10,757 bases of DNA, from positions 1 through 10,757 of the forward strand of contig JAMOPC010000283.1 in assembly GCA_027064845.1 (NCBI GenBank), given 5' to 3'. Numbering within the stretch: the first letter of the stretch is position 1; the number at the start of each line of letters is the position of its first letter. Below the pieces are notes generated by a model, which worked only from the letters and a program-made list of their open reading frames with translations, was not told the origin of the DNA and searched no databases. The stretch comes from Desulfurococcales archaeon (GTDB lineage: Archaea; Thermoproteota; Thermoprotei_A; Sulfolobales; Desulfurococcaceae). This document shows, piece by piece, positions 1 to 6,069 of the stretch. The position numbers and the translations under genes were made by a program.

Positions 1-804
1 ATTGGTGGGTTGAAAGAGCAGATAAGAGAACTAATTGAAGTCGTAGAGCTCCCGCTTAAGAACCCAGAATTATTCGAGGAGATAGGGATAGAGCCTCCTA
101 AGGGAGTCTTATTATATGGTCCTCCGGGATGTGGTAAAACATTGCTGGCGAAAGCTGTTGCTAGAGAATCAGGAGCTACTTTCATAAGTATTGTAGGCAG
201 TGAGCTAGTCCAGAAATTTATTGGCGAAGGAGCAAGGATTGTGCGTGAAGTATTTAAGTATGCAAGGAAAAAAGCTCCAGCAATAGTCTTTATTGATGAA
301 ATAGATGCTATAGCCGCTAGGAGGCTTGACATAGGAACTAGTGGTGAAAGAGAAGTTCAGCGTACACTTATGCAATTATTAGCTGAGATTGATGGGTTTA
401 AACCATTAGATAAGGTAAAGATAATAGCAGCAACTAATAGGATCGATATACTTGACCCAGCAATTCTGAGACCAGGTAGATTTGACAGGTTAATCGAAGT
501 ACCTCTGCCAGACTTAAAGGGTAGATACGAGATCTTCAAGGTACATACTAGGAGAATGAAGCTAGCAGAAGATGTTGATCTATATGAATTAGCAAGAATA
601 ACAGAAGGAGCTACAGGGGCAGAGATTAAAGCGATCGTTACAGAAGCAGGATATAATGCTATTAGGAATAATAGGAGAAAAGTAAACATGAATGACTTCT
701 TAGAAGCAGTACGTAAAGTTATGAGCAAAAAGAGCATTAGAGAGAAAAACATAGACATTCTAGGGAGCAAGGAGAAGGAGTACTCAACATCATATATGTT
801 CTAA
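1..804 (+). CDS. pan: Proteasome-activating nucleotidase (PAN), 5'-truncated
   Basis: Hexameric AAA+ unfoldase that feeds substrates into the 20S proteasome in the cytoplasm. The reading frame is open from base 1, starting inside the conserved Ile-Gly-Gly-Leu segment that precedes the AAA domain, so the N-terminal coiled coil and OB domain lie outside the window; the TTG at 10 is internal and not a start. Numbered from base 1, Walker A is GPPGCGKT (40-47), Walker B ends in DEID (99-102), sensor 1 lies in AATNR, and the two arginine fingers are R157 and R160 in LRPGRFDR. The second region of homology and the C-terminal helical subdomain with GATGAEIKAI are intact. The segment LMQLLAEIDGF is typical of PAN/Rpt and argues against Cdc48. 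The protein ends in Ser-Tyr-Met-Phe, with Tyr at -3 rather than the penultimate place expected for an HbYX tail. A proteasome chaperone gene lies 0.5 kb downstream. Confidence 0.93.
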   Translation: MGGLKEQIRELIEVVELPLKNPELFEEIGIEPPKGVLLYGPPGCGKTLLAKAVARESGATFISIVGSELVQKFIGEGARIVREVFKYARKKAPAIVFIDEIDAIAARRLDIGTSGEREVQRTLMQLLAEIDGFKPLDKVKIIAATNRIDILDPAILRPGRFDRLIEVPLPDLKGRYEIFKVHTRRMKLAEDVDLYELARITEGATGAEIKAIVTEAGYNAIRNNRRKVNMNDFLEAVRKVMSKKSIREKNIDILGSKEKEYSTSYMF

Positions 805-846
805 AGCTTCTTTTACCAATATCATTGTTAAACCCTTTCTCTCATC

Positions 847-1371
847 ATGTATTCTGAGGGATTTATATTGTATAAGAGAAGAGCATCTAGCGAAGAACTT
901 GAAGAGCTAAGATGGATAGCTAATCTACAATTCGATGGATATGGTGTTGAACTTATCCCTGATGATATAATCCTGGTCATTAGTCCCTCAACTGGAAAGA
1001 TCAGATACTTACTACATGATAATAAGCTGTATTTATCTCTCAGAGCAGGTGATCATAGATTTTTATTACATATTCCATCAGCAAAGGTATTGAACAAAGT
1101 AGCGAAGCATCCGAGGTTTAGGGTATACGTTAATAATAATTACGCTGAGTTTATAAAGAGTGGTGGAAATGTATTTAGTAAGCACGTAGTCATGGCTGAT
1201 CCCGAAATTCGTCCGGGAGATGAAGTAGTTGTCGTTGATGAGAACGGTGAATTAATAGGTGTTGGAAGAGCTATTAGGCCTGGATGGGAAATGATATATT
1301 ATAATTGGGGCGAGGCTGTAAGAATTAGGGAAGGTGTATTGGAGGAGTTTAGAAGTGGTAAGAGAAATTAA
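847..1371 (+). CDS. C2-PUA protein, likely small subunit of split archaeosine TGT
   Basis: 174 residues matching the C-terminal half of full-length archaeosine tRNA-guanine transglycosylases. A C2-type domain (about 15-85, with LRWIANLQFDGYG resembling the family's RRIAxYQFG stretch) is followed by a PUA RNA-binding domain (about 92-165, with ADPEIRPGDEVVVVD and a GVGRA strand). PUA domains bind RNA, and in TGT this one grips the tRNA acceptor end. The catalytic TGT chain encoded at 2070-3605 stops before this region, so the two probably form one enzyme in trans; this is inference from the domain complement. A fused ArcS-type C-terminus is an alternative, but no ArcS catalytic part is present. 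The ATG at 847 has no Shine-Dalgarno sequence and lies 42 bases after PAN, so the mRNA may be leaderless or read through from PAN. Its last 17 bases overlap the PAC2 gene. Confidence 0.8.
   Translation: MYSEGFILYKRRASSEELEELRWIANLQFDGYGVELIPDDIILVISPSTGKIRYLLHDNKLYLSLRAGDHRFLLHIPSAKVLNKVAKHPRFRVYVNNNYAEFIKSGGNVFSKHVVMADPEIRPGDEVVVVDENGELIGVGRAIRPGWEMIYYNWGEAVRIREGVLEEFRSGKRN
1341..1347 (+). promoter_or_regulatory. Ribosome binding site GGAGGAG setting the PAC2 start
   Basis: GGAGGAG ends 7 bases before GTG 1355 and lies inside the end of the upstream PUA gene. It selects GTG 1355 over the in-frame GTG 1334, which would place this motif inside the coding region. The arrangement implies translational coupling with the PUA gene. 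Confidence 0.75.
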
Positions 1372-2107
1372 ATTATTCTTATTAAAAGATATTCCACGAG
1401 AAGAACTAAGTGGTGCGTATTTTATAACTGGTTATCAAGGCTTCGGAATGGTCGGTTATCTTGCTAGTAGACATGTAGCTCTGGAACTTGGTCTTGAAAG
1501 AATAGGTTTTATACGGACAAAGTATTTCCCAGAAGCTACTTTTTATAAGAAAGGCATAGGCTTAGTTTTCCCCTTTGAACTATACTATGGCAAGGTGGGG
1601 GATAAGAAGCTCATTATATTAGTGAATCATAGCGTGCCGCATGTTCGTGAGAGAACTAATTATGCTGAGTTCATAGCAAAGTTCCTTAAAGAGATCAATG
1701 CATCGTTCTCCATATTAGTTGGTGGATTAGATCCGGCTATTAAAGAGAGAGAAGATGAAAAATATAGGTGGATACCCATAAATAATCCAGAAATAGTACT
1801 CGATGCACCTATTTTGGAAGATAAACATGTTATTGGCCCATTAGCATTAACGATGATGTTTATAGAAGCATATAAGATCCCCGGTGTAGCTGTTTTCGCC
1901 TATACAGAATTATACAGACCCGATCCTCGAGCTAGTGCTGTAGCTGTTAATGTAATTGGAGAAATACTTGGCACAAGTATTAGTACTAAGAAACTATTAG
2001 AGGAAGCTAGTATTATAGAGGCGGTGGAGGAGAAGAAAGAGGAGATAATGAAAGCTATGGAGGGAGAAATTAGGTCCGAAAAGAAAGAACATCCAATGTA
2101 TATGTAG
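1355..2107 (+). CDS. PAC2-family proteasome assembly chaperone
   Basis: 250 residues from GTG 1355. The N-terminal part shows the PAC2 pattern: a short beta-rich start, then the glycine-rich GYQGFGMVGYLASRH turn (about 24-38), and later ILVGGLDP (about 121-128) and a GPLALTMM segment. The C-terminal 40 residues are a charged helix rich in Glu and Lys. The archaeal relatives PbaA and PbaB bind the 20S proteasome alpha ring and act as assembly factors or ATP-independent activators. The last three residues are Met-Tyr-Met, a fit to the HbYX docking motif. The gene overlaps the PUA gene by 17 bases and overlaps the convergent tgtA gene tail to tail by 38 bases (2070-2107). PAN nearby supports a proteasome role. 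Family assignment is strong; the specific client step is not visible. Confidence 0.85.
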   Translation: MVREIKLFLLKDIPREELSGAYFITGYQGFGMVGYLASRHVALELGLERIGFIRTKYFPEATFYKKGIGLVFPFELYYGKVGDKKLIILVNHSVPHVRERTNYAEFIAKFLKEINASFSILVGGLDPAIKEREDEKYRWIPINNPEIVLDAPILEDKHVIGPLALTMMFIEAYKIPGVAVFAYTELYRPDPRASAVAVNVIGEILGTSISTKKLLEEASIIEAVEEKKEEIMKAMEGEIRSEKKEHPMYM

Positions 2108-3605
2108 TTTTGGTTCTAAGCCATTTAATGATTTCATGTGTTAGTAAGTAATACTTTTCTTCAACTGGTTGGACTATTATTATTTTCTTCGGTCTTAATT
2201 TATTGATTACTTGTAATATCTCCTTCGACGCTTTAGTAATTACTTCTTTGTCAATTATGCCTACTTCATGCTGGAAGTATGGATAAGTATTAGCTAATTG
2301 TGGTGGAAAAACTCCTAGGTAGGGATGGTAGAATAATATAGTGTATTCAGGATATTTCCTTTTTGCTTCAATGTATTCTATTTGTTGATTATATGGTTTC
2401 TTATATGCTGGTATTAATAATATGTTCTCGAGTTTCTTATTAGATAACATACCGTAGACTTTTCTTTTTATTCTAATTAGTCTTGGATTGTGATGAGAAT
2501 CTTTGTCTATTAGTAATAATGCATGTGTTGTTCCCTTGGTTTCTGGATTGTATTTTTCAAGGTATCTAGTATACTTCTTCACGATTTCGAATGCTTTCCT
2601 TAGTGTTGGGTGTGATTTGCTCTTGTATTCAAGATATTCCCATAGCCTTCCTTCTTTTATTGCTTGTTTTACGTTGTTGATTTCTTTTCTAAGCATATAG
2701 AGGTTATGTAGTGCTAAATACTCTACTCTTTTCTTTCTCGGCATCTCTAGTAATTCTTTTACTGTATATTTGCTACATACTGGGCAGTTGCATGGAAGAT
2801 AGTGTAGTTCTTCTAATTTTTTCGTACCTGTTTCGGTCATGTACCTGTTGTCTCTGGCATATAGTATGTAGCTGGCTGAGTCGAAGAGGTCTCCACCCAA
2901 TGCTACGAGGAAGGGTATTATCATTGGATGGCCTACACCAAATACGTGGAGGGGTTTGTGTGGTGGTAGGTGTAATCTTGCAAATCCTACTAAGTCAAGG
3001 ATCTTATCATATTCATATTTTTCTAAGAGAACGGTTGGTGAACCGAAAGCGTTGATGTGATAAGGTAGTCTCCAAGCGGTTGATGTTGATATTAGTAATA
3101 GGTCTTTATATGGTGATCCTTGTACTGGGAAAACCCATAATTGGTCTGAGTCCATTATATATGGTAATGCCTCTACGGCTCGTTTGTTTGTTTCGAAGAG
3201 TGCTTGTCTTGCTTCTTCCCAAGACATTTTTGTTCCTGTGGGAATATCTAGTATGACAGCAATATCTGTTCCTATCTTTTTCTCGTACTCTACGATAGTC
3301 TTGTTATCTACTTCAACGTCTCCATATATGAGTACTTGGTATCCACCCGAGTCAGTCATTATAGTGTTATTCCATTTTAGGGAATCGTGTATTTTCTTTG
3401 GTAAGCCCTTGTTTCTTCTATAGAAGAGGTATGCATTGGTTATTATTCCGTTGAATCCAAGGCTACGTATAGTTTCGAGTGATGGTTGTTGACGAATAGG
3501 GTCTATGACTGGAAAAAGATAAGGAGTTTCAATTATCCCGTGTTTTGTTTTTAGTTTTCCTATTCTACCAGCTAGGTCATAGTCTCTTGTATCAAAGTAT
3601 TCCAA
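2070..3605 (-). CDS. tgtA: Archaeosine tRNA-guanine transglycosylase, catalytic chain without PUA
   Basis: Exchanges guanine-15 in the tRNA D-loop for preQ0, the first committed step of archaeosine formation. 511 residues: TIM-barrel catalytic domain (about 1-345) with D85 in TDSGGYQ, the nucleophile D242 in DLFDSAS, and the zinc site C272, C274, C277 and H300; then a C1-type domain containing YHPYLGVFPPQL (about 426-437). Family enzymes are usually near 580 residues or longer and end in C2 and PUA domains; here the chain ends after a short Rossmann-like segment, so the tRNA-binding tail is missing. The adjacent PUA gene (847-1371) supplies those domains. The start is TTG 3605, as the residues after it match the family N-terminus and the next Met is residue 83. 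It lies 6 bases behind the LSm gene, with only AAGGGAT as a weak ribosome binding site, so coupled translation is likely. Confidence 0.93.
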   Translation of the reverse strand: MEYFDTRDYDLAGRIGKLKTKHGIIETPYLFPVIDPIRQQPSLETIRSLGFNGIITNAYLFYRRNKGLPKKIHDSLKWNNTIMTDSGGYQVLIYGDVEVDNKTIVEYEKKIGTDIAVILDIPTGTKMSWEEARQALFETNKRAVEALPYIMDSDQLWVFPVQGSPYKDLLLISTSTAWRLPYHINAFGSPTVLLEKYEYDKILDLVGFARLHLPPHKPLHVFGVGHPMIIPFLVALGGDLFDSASYILYARDNRYMTETGTKKLEELHYLPCNCPVCSKYTVKELLEMPRKKRVEYLALHNLYMLRKEINNVKQAIKEGRLWEYLEYKSKSHPTLRKAFEIVKKYTRYLEKYNPETKGTTHALLLIDKDSHHNPRLIRIKRKVYGMLSNKKLENILLIPAYKKPYNQQIEYIEAKRKYPEYTILFYHPYLGVFPPQLANTYPYFQHEVGIIDKEVITKASKEILQVINKLRPKKIIIVQPVEEKYYLLTHEIIKWLRTKTTYTLDVLSFRT

Positions 3606-3611
3606 TATTAT

Positions 3612-4061
3612 TTATCCCTTGAACAATTTCTTTCTTTCTTCAATGTATTTCTGGAAGAACTCATATAGTGTTTGTGCTAATGGACCTGTTCCCTCTACGC
3701 CTTTTTCTGATACTTTGTATCTACCTTGTACAATTACTACTCTTGCTTCTGGGATCACTTTTACTAAGTGGTCTGGAAGCCTCATCTCTTTGATAATAAA
3801 TTCTCTGAAATCGTCCGGGTCGAATAATGGGATCTCGGTTGTCAAGATCTCTGACACTCTGTCTCCTTTAATTATTACCTTTGGGTATTTTGTACCATTA
3901 TTGTCTACAGCGTTTTCTAGTAATAGGTTAAGAGACGGGTGGTCGAAGCCAATTAGTGTTCCCTCATAATATCTTCCATCCGCTAATATTACTTTTACTT
4001 TTTTATCAACAAGCCCAGCTAATTCAGCTGCTAATCTTCTGGATGCATCGACTAAAGCCAT
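3612..4061 (-). CDS. LSm protein, SmAP3-type with C-terminal extension
   Basis: 149 residues. The Sm1 motif (about 22-51, with D40 and N45 in GFDHPSLNLLL) and Sm2 motif (62-72, IIKGDRVSEI) form the Sm fold, which assembles into heptameric RNA-binding rings; the Sm2 site has Lys-Gly where many family members have Arg-Gly. About 75 further residues follow as a separate alpha/beta domain, the layout of crenarchaeal SmAP3 proteins rather than the single-domain SmAP1/2. The start ATG 4061 is preceded by GGTGAT (4067-4072), 5 bases away. It is the first gene of an operon with tgtA 6 bases downstream, which hints at a link to tRNA or other RNA metabolism (inference). RNA targets cannot be read from the sequence. 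Confidence 0.88.
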   Translation of the reverse strand: MALVDASRRLAAELAGLVDKKVKVILADGRYYEGTLIGFDHPSLNLLLENAVDNNGTKYPKVIIKGDRVSEILTTEIPLFDPDDFREFIIKEMRLPDHLVKVIPEARVVIVQGRYKVSEKGVEGTGPLAQTLYEFFQKYIEERKKLFKG

Positions 4062-4066
4062 ACCTA

Positions 4067-4072
4067 ATCACC
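4067..4072 (-). promoter_or_regulatory. Ribosome binding site GGTGAT for the LSm gene
   Basis: On the minus strand GGTGAT is followed by 5 bases and ATG 4061. It complements the archaeal 16S 3' end (ATCACC) and confirms the start. Confidence 0.75.
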
Positions 4073-4089
4073 TTTTTATCTGGTGAAAC

Positions 4090-4111
4090 ATATATCTAGT
4101 AAGAGATATAT
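4090..4111. promoter_or_regulatory. Inverted repeat with TATA-like arms, divergent LSm/rpoG promoter
   Basis: Perfect 8-bp arms ATATATCT (4090-4097) and AGATATAT (4104-4111) separated by AGTAAG. The right arm, read on the minus strand, is about 25-30 bases upstream of a start site near 4080, giving the LSm mRNA a leader of about 18 bases that just includes its ribosome binding site. The left arm, preceded by TGAAAC as a BRE-like element, is placed to drive rpoG with a leader of about 50 bases. Either arm may be a TATA box, or the repeat may be an operator. Confidence 0.5.
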
Positions 4112-4170
4112 TGGGATTACTCCTCAATAAAGAGTTTGTTAATAATAAGTTTTGAAGTGGTGCATAGGAT

Positions 4171-4521
4171 ATGCCGAAATACGAGTGTAGGGTAAACGAT
4201 ATAGAGCAACTAAGATTGCCACAGCTCTACAGGGTTAAGACAAGTTGTGGTGATGTGGAAATAGTTTTTGAAATGCATGAAAAAATAATGACGATCAACA
4301 AGGGGGAGGAATTAAGCATTGTGATAACTAGTAGTAAAGAGGAATGTATGAAGAACGATTTTTGTGGAAAAGGTCATGTTGTAAGTGTTACTAAGCTTGA
4401 AGATGTATATAGAGTTGTTATATCTATTGCTGGAATACTTGTTGTATTATTCTTGAAACAGAGACCTAGACAACCATATTCCGTGATGAACGAGGTATAT
4501 GTTGGTATCTCGAAGAAATAA
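4171..4521 (+). CDS. rpoG: RNA polymerase subunit Rpo8 (RpoG, RPB8 orthologue)
   Basis: 116 residues. RPB8-type OB-fold subunit of the archaeal RNA polymerase, attached near Rpo3/Rpo1 in the assembled enzyme. Visible family marks are NDFCGKGHVVSV (62-73), the core strand ISIAGILVVL (84-93), which corresponds to the eukaryotic RPB8 SFGGLLMRL segment, and NEVYVGISKK at the end (107-116). The Sulfolobus subunit, as I recall it, has DFCGHG and ISLYGLL at matching places. Length is in the usual range. Archaeal Rpo8 is confined to Crenarchaeota, Korarchaeota and close relatives, so it also supports the taxonomic call. ATG 4171 follows a weak GTGGTG (4156-4161) ribosome binding site. The gene is divergent from the LSm-tgtA operon and 77 bases from the next gene, which has its own TATA box. 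Confidence 0.87.
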   Translation: MPKYECRVNDIEQLRLPQLYRVKTSCGDVEIVFEMHEKIMTINKGEELSIVITSSKEECMKNDFCGKGHVVSVTKLEDVYRVVISIAGILVVLFLKQRPRQPYSVMNEVYVGISKK

Positions 4522-4539
4522 GAAAATATATCAAGTTAC

Positions 4540-4546
4540 TATATAA
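4540..4546 (+). promoter_or_regulatory. TATA box for the HerA-like locus
   Basis: TATATAA about 25-30 bases before a predicted start site near 4571. The resulting leader of about 28 bases contains AGGGGA (4588-4593), 5 bases ahead of TTG 4599. Confidence 0.55.
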
Positions 4547-4598
4547 GTTTTTCATCATACTACAGAATTTATTTCCTCTAATATTATAGGGGAATGAA

Positions 4599-4952
4599 TT
4601 GGTTGAACATTATACTTTTATTAGGATCTTTAAGGAAATGAATGCGGAAAATGATAGTGTTGATAAGGAATTAAAGAAAGTAATAGAGTTTATTAAACAG
4701 AGATCTTCTGTTAAAAAGAACGTATCCTATTACACAATAACCTACATAGATAGAGGAGATGTTGACGGGCTTATAGTTATTAAATCTAAGGATGAGAAAT
4801 CAGTAGGGCTGGAGGCAGAGATCATTAAAGACTATATAGTGTCAAGTATGGAGCACTTATCTGCTAAAATCATAGATAAACCGAGAAAACATGAATTAAT
4901 AAAAATACCTAAGTCATCACGTTTTTTCGTAGAAGAAACAGCGTTGAACTAG
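4599..4952 (+). CDS. Probable N-terminal part of HerA-like ATPase, ended by frame change
   Basis: 117 residues from TTG 4599, preceded by AGGGGA at 5 bases and a TATA box at 4540. It contains a helical segment (about 15-38), beta strands NVSYYTITYIDR and DGLIVIKSKDEKSVGLE, and another helix (about 77-92). This alternation of a strand, a charged turn and a helix resembles the small N-terminal domain that precedes the motor in HerA/VirB4-like (DUF87) ATPases. I do not recognise it as an independent family. Its last seven codons after the T6 run at 4922-4927 read VEETALN and then stop, while the -1 frame stays open from 4913 straight into the ATPase at 5006. I therefore read it as the amino-terminal piece of that ATPase; a genuine separate small protein in the same operon is the alternative. 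Confidence 0.6.
   Translation: MVEHYTFIRIFKEMNAENDSVDKELKKVIEFIKQRSSVKKNVSYYTITYIDRGDVDGLIVIKSKDEKSVGLEAEIIKDYIVSSMEHLSAKIIDKPRKHELIKIPKSSRFFVEETALN
4922..4928 (+). other. Candidate -1 frameshift site T TTT TTC
   Basis: In the frame of TTG 4599 the codons are CGT TTT TTC GTA, so the heptamer T TTT TTC fits the X XXY YYZ form used for -1 slippage. After a slip, reading resumes at CGT 4928 and continues without a stop to 6040, giving one product of about 480 residues. A single T missing from the run, as a mutation or a sequencing error, would give the same picture. No strong downstream stem or pseudoknot is evident; there is only a weak 4-bp TTGA/TCAA stem at 4944-4959. Confidence 0.45.
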
Positions 4953-4987
4953 TTGTCAAGTATTTTATCAAGCCTATTGTCAAGTAT
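4953..4987 (+). repeat. In-phase 11-bp direct repeat TTGTCAAGTAT
   Basis: Two exact copies at 4953-4963 and 4977-4987, 24 bases apart, which is 8 codons. In the frame open into the ATPase they encode Val-Lys-Tyr twice (VVKYFIKPIVKYP). The multiple-of-three spacing fits coding use of this stretch. Confidence 0.6.
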
Positions 4988-5005
4988 CCTAAGCAAGAGC
5001 TTTTA

Positions 5006-6040
5006 GTGAGTTTAGAAAACGGTAAATGTATTGAGTTAGGAGATGTAATTAATTCCATACTTCCTAGGAAAGCATGTATTCCAATAAATATGCTTACACA
5101 TCACACCTTAGTCTTGGGTTCCACTGGCTCAGGTAAAACTCATACAGTCTCGGTAATAATTAATAGAATTATTGAGAGATTTAATGAGGTAAAAACAGTT
5201 ATTTTTGACTGGCATGGAGAATACTCATATTTATTGAAGAGAAAGAGAAGGCTTGTACCATATAATTTACCTGTTGGAATTACTAATCTTATTGAAAAAG
5301 ACTTGTACAGTTTTATAGATATTCTTGCTGATGTGTTAGAATTAACAAATTCACAGATATATATCCTTGAGAAAGTCCTTCGACAATTATTAAGACGTGG
5401 AGGAGTAAGCCTTAACGACATTTATACTGTTCTTGAAAACTTTGTTGATGAATCCGGCTGGATGAGGGAAAGTAGATTATCTTTACTCAGAAAAATGTCC
5501 CCTCTAGTAAGAACGGGTTATTCCAAACTGTTTAGTAACAGCGATATTGAAGACCTTATACATCGCTTAAACTATGAGTCTTTGCCACTGGTTATTGATG
5601 TATCAGTTATTAAGGATCCTTTTATAAGGAAAATCTATATTTCCTTTGTGCTGAACATGATATTTGATATCTTCGTAAATGATAAGAATAAGAAACCAAA
5701 GTATAAGTTGTTAATCGTGCTTGAAGAAGCTCAAAACATTCTTTCAAAGAATAATCCAGTTAGAATTGTTTCTAGGATGTTATCTGAGATCAGGAAGTTT
5801 GGTGTTGGATTAATTATTATATCTCAGTCTCCTTCATCTCTTATAGAGAATGTTATGGTGAACACTAATACTAAAATAATTCATTCTCTAAAGGCTGGTG
5901 CTGATATAGAACTAGTCAATAAATCGATCTATTTACCACCAGAATACTTAAGAGTAATACCTTATTTAGAGCCAGGAGAAGCTATTCTGTATACACGTGG
6001 TTTTAAAAAACCATTGATTGTACGGATTGATAAAGAGTGA
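5006..6040 (+). CDS. HerA-like (DUF87) ATPase, motor part
   Basis: 344 residues from GTG 5006, but the frame is open back to 4913. FtsK/HerA-superfamily ATPase motor: Walker A LGSTGSGKT (37-45), the DWHGEY motif (68-73) that corresponds to DPHGEY of HerA, Walker B LLIVLEEAQ (235-243) and the sensor IIISQSP (270-276), then the usual LPxEY and PGEAIL segments. Such proteins form hexameric DNA pumps or translocases; which process this one serves is not visible, and no NurA nuclease, Mre11 or Rad50 gene is near. Standard relatives carry 100-170 residues before Walker A; here only 37 are present, GTG 5006 has no ribosome binding site, and the preceding codons (RRNSVELVVKYFIKP...) look protein-like. 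Joined to 4599-4928 by a -1 shift, the product would be about 480 residues with Walker A at about 173-181. The end converges on the thermosome gene, 29 bases away. Confidence 0.8.
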   Translation: MSLENGKCIELGDVINSILPRKACIPINMLTHHTLVLGSTGSGKTHTVSVIINRIIERFNEVKTVIFDWHGEYSYLLKRKRRLVPYNLPVGITNLIEKDLYSFIDILADVLELTNSQIYILEKVLRQLLRRGGVSLNDIYTVLENFVDESGWMRESRLSLLRKMSPLVRTGYSKLFSNSDIEDLIHRLNYESLPLVIDVSVIKDPFIRKIYISFVLNMIFDIFVNDKNKKPKYKLLIVLEEAQNILSKNNPVRIVSRMLSEIRKFGVGLIIISQSPSSLIENVMVNTNTKIIHSLKAGADIELVNKSIYLPPEYLRVIPYLEPGEAILYTRGFKKPLIVRIDKE

Positions 6041-6050
6041 TTTCTCGTTT

Positions 6051-6060
6051 AAAAAGAAAT
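6051..6060 (-). terminator. T-rich terminator after thermosome gene
   Basis: On the minus strand ATTTCTTTTT lies about 10-20 bases after the thermosome stop codon, in the 29-base gap between convergent genes. Oligo-T runs are the usual archaeal termination signal. Confidence 0.5.
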
Positions 6061-6069
6061 ATCTACTCT

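Noticed and set aside
357..770. Open frame of 137 codons on the minus strand
   Set aside because: Lies wholly inside the AAA domain of PAN on the opposite strand, with no ribosome binding site and no recognisable motif.
1334..1354. Upstream GTG extension of the PAC2 gene
   Set aside because: It would bury the GGAGGAG ribosome binding site in coding sequence; GTG 1355 fits the site and family better.
2503..3423. Several plus-strand open frames opposite tgtA
   Set aside because: tgtA carries the full set of catalytic and zinc residues; these frames are antisense by-products.
3619..3969. Plus-strand open frame opposite the LSm gene
   Set aside because: Antisense to clear Sm1 and Sm2 motifs; no start signal.
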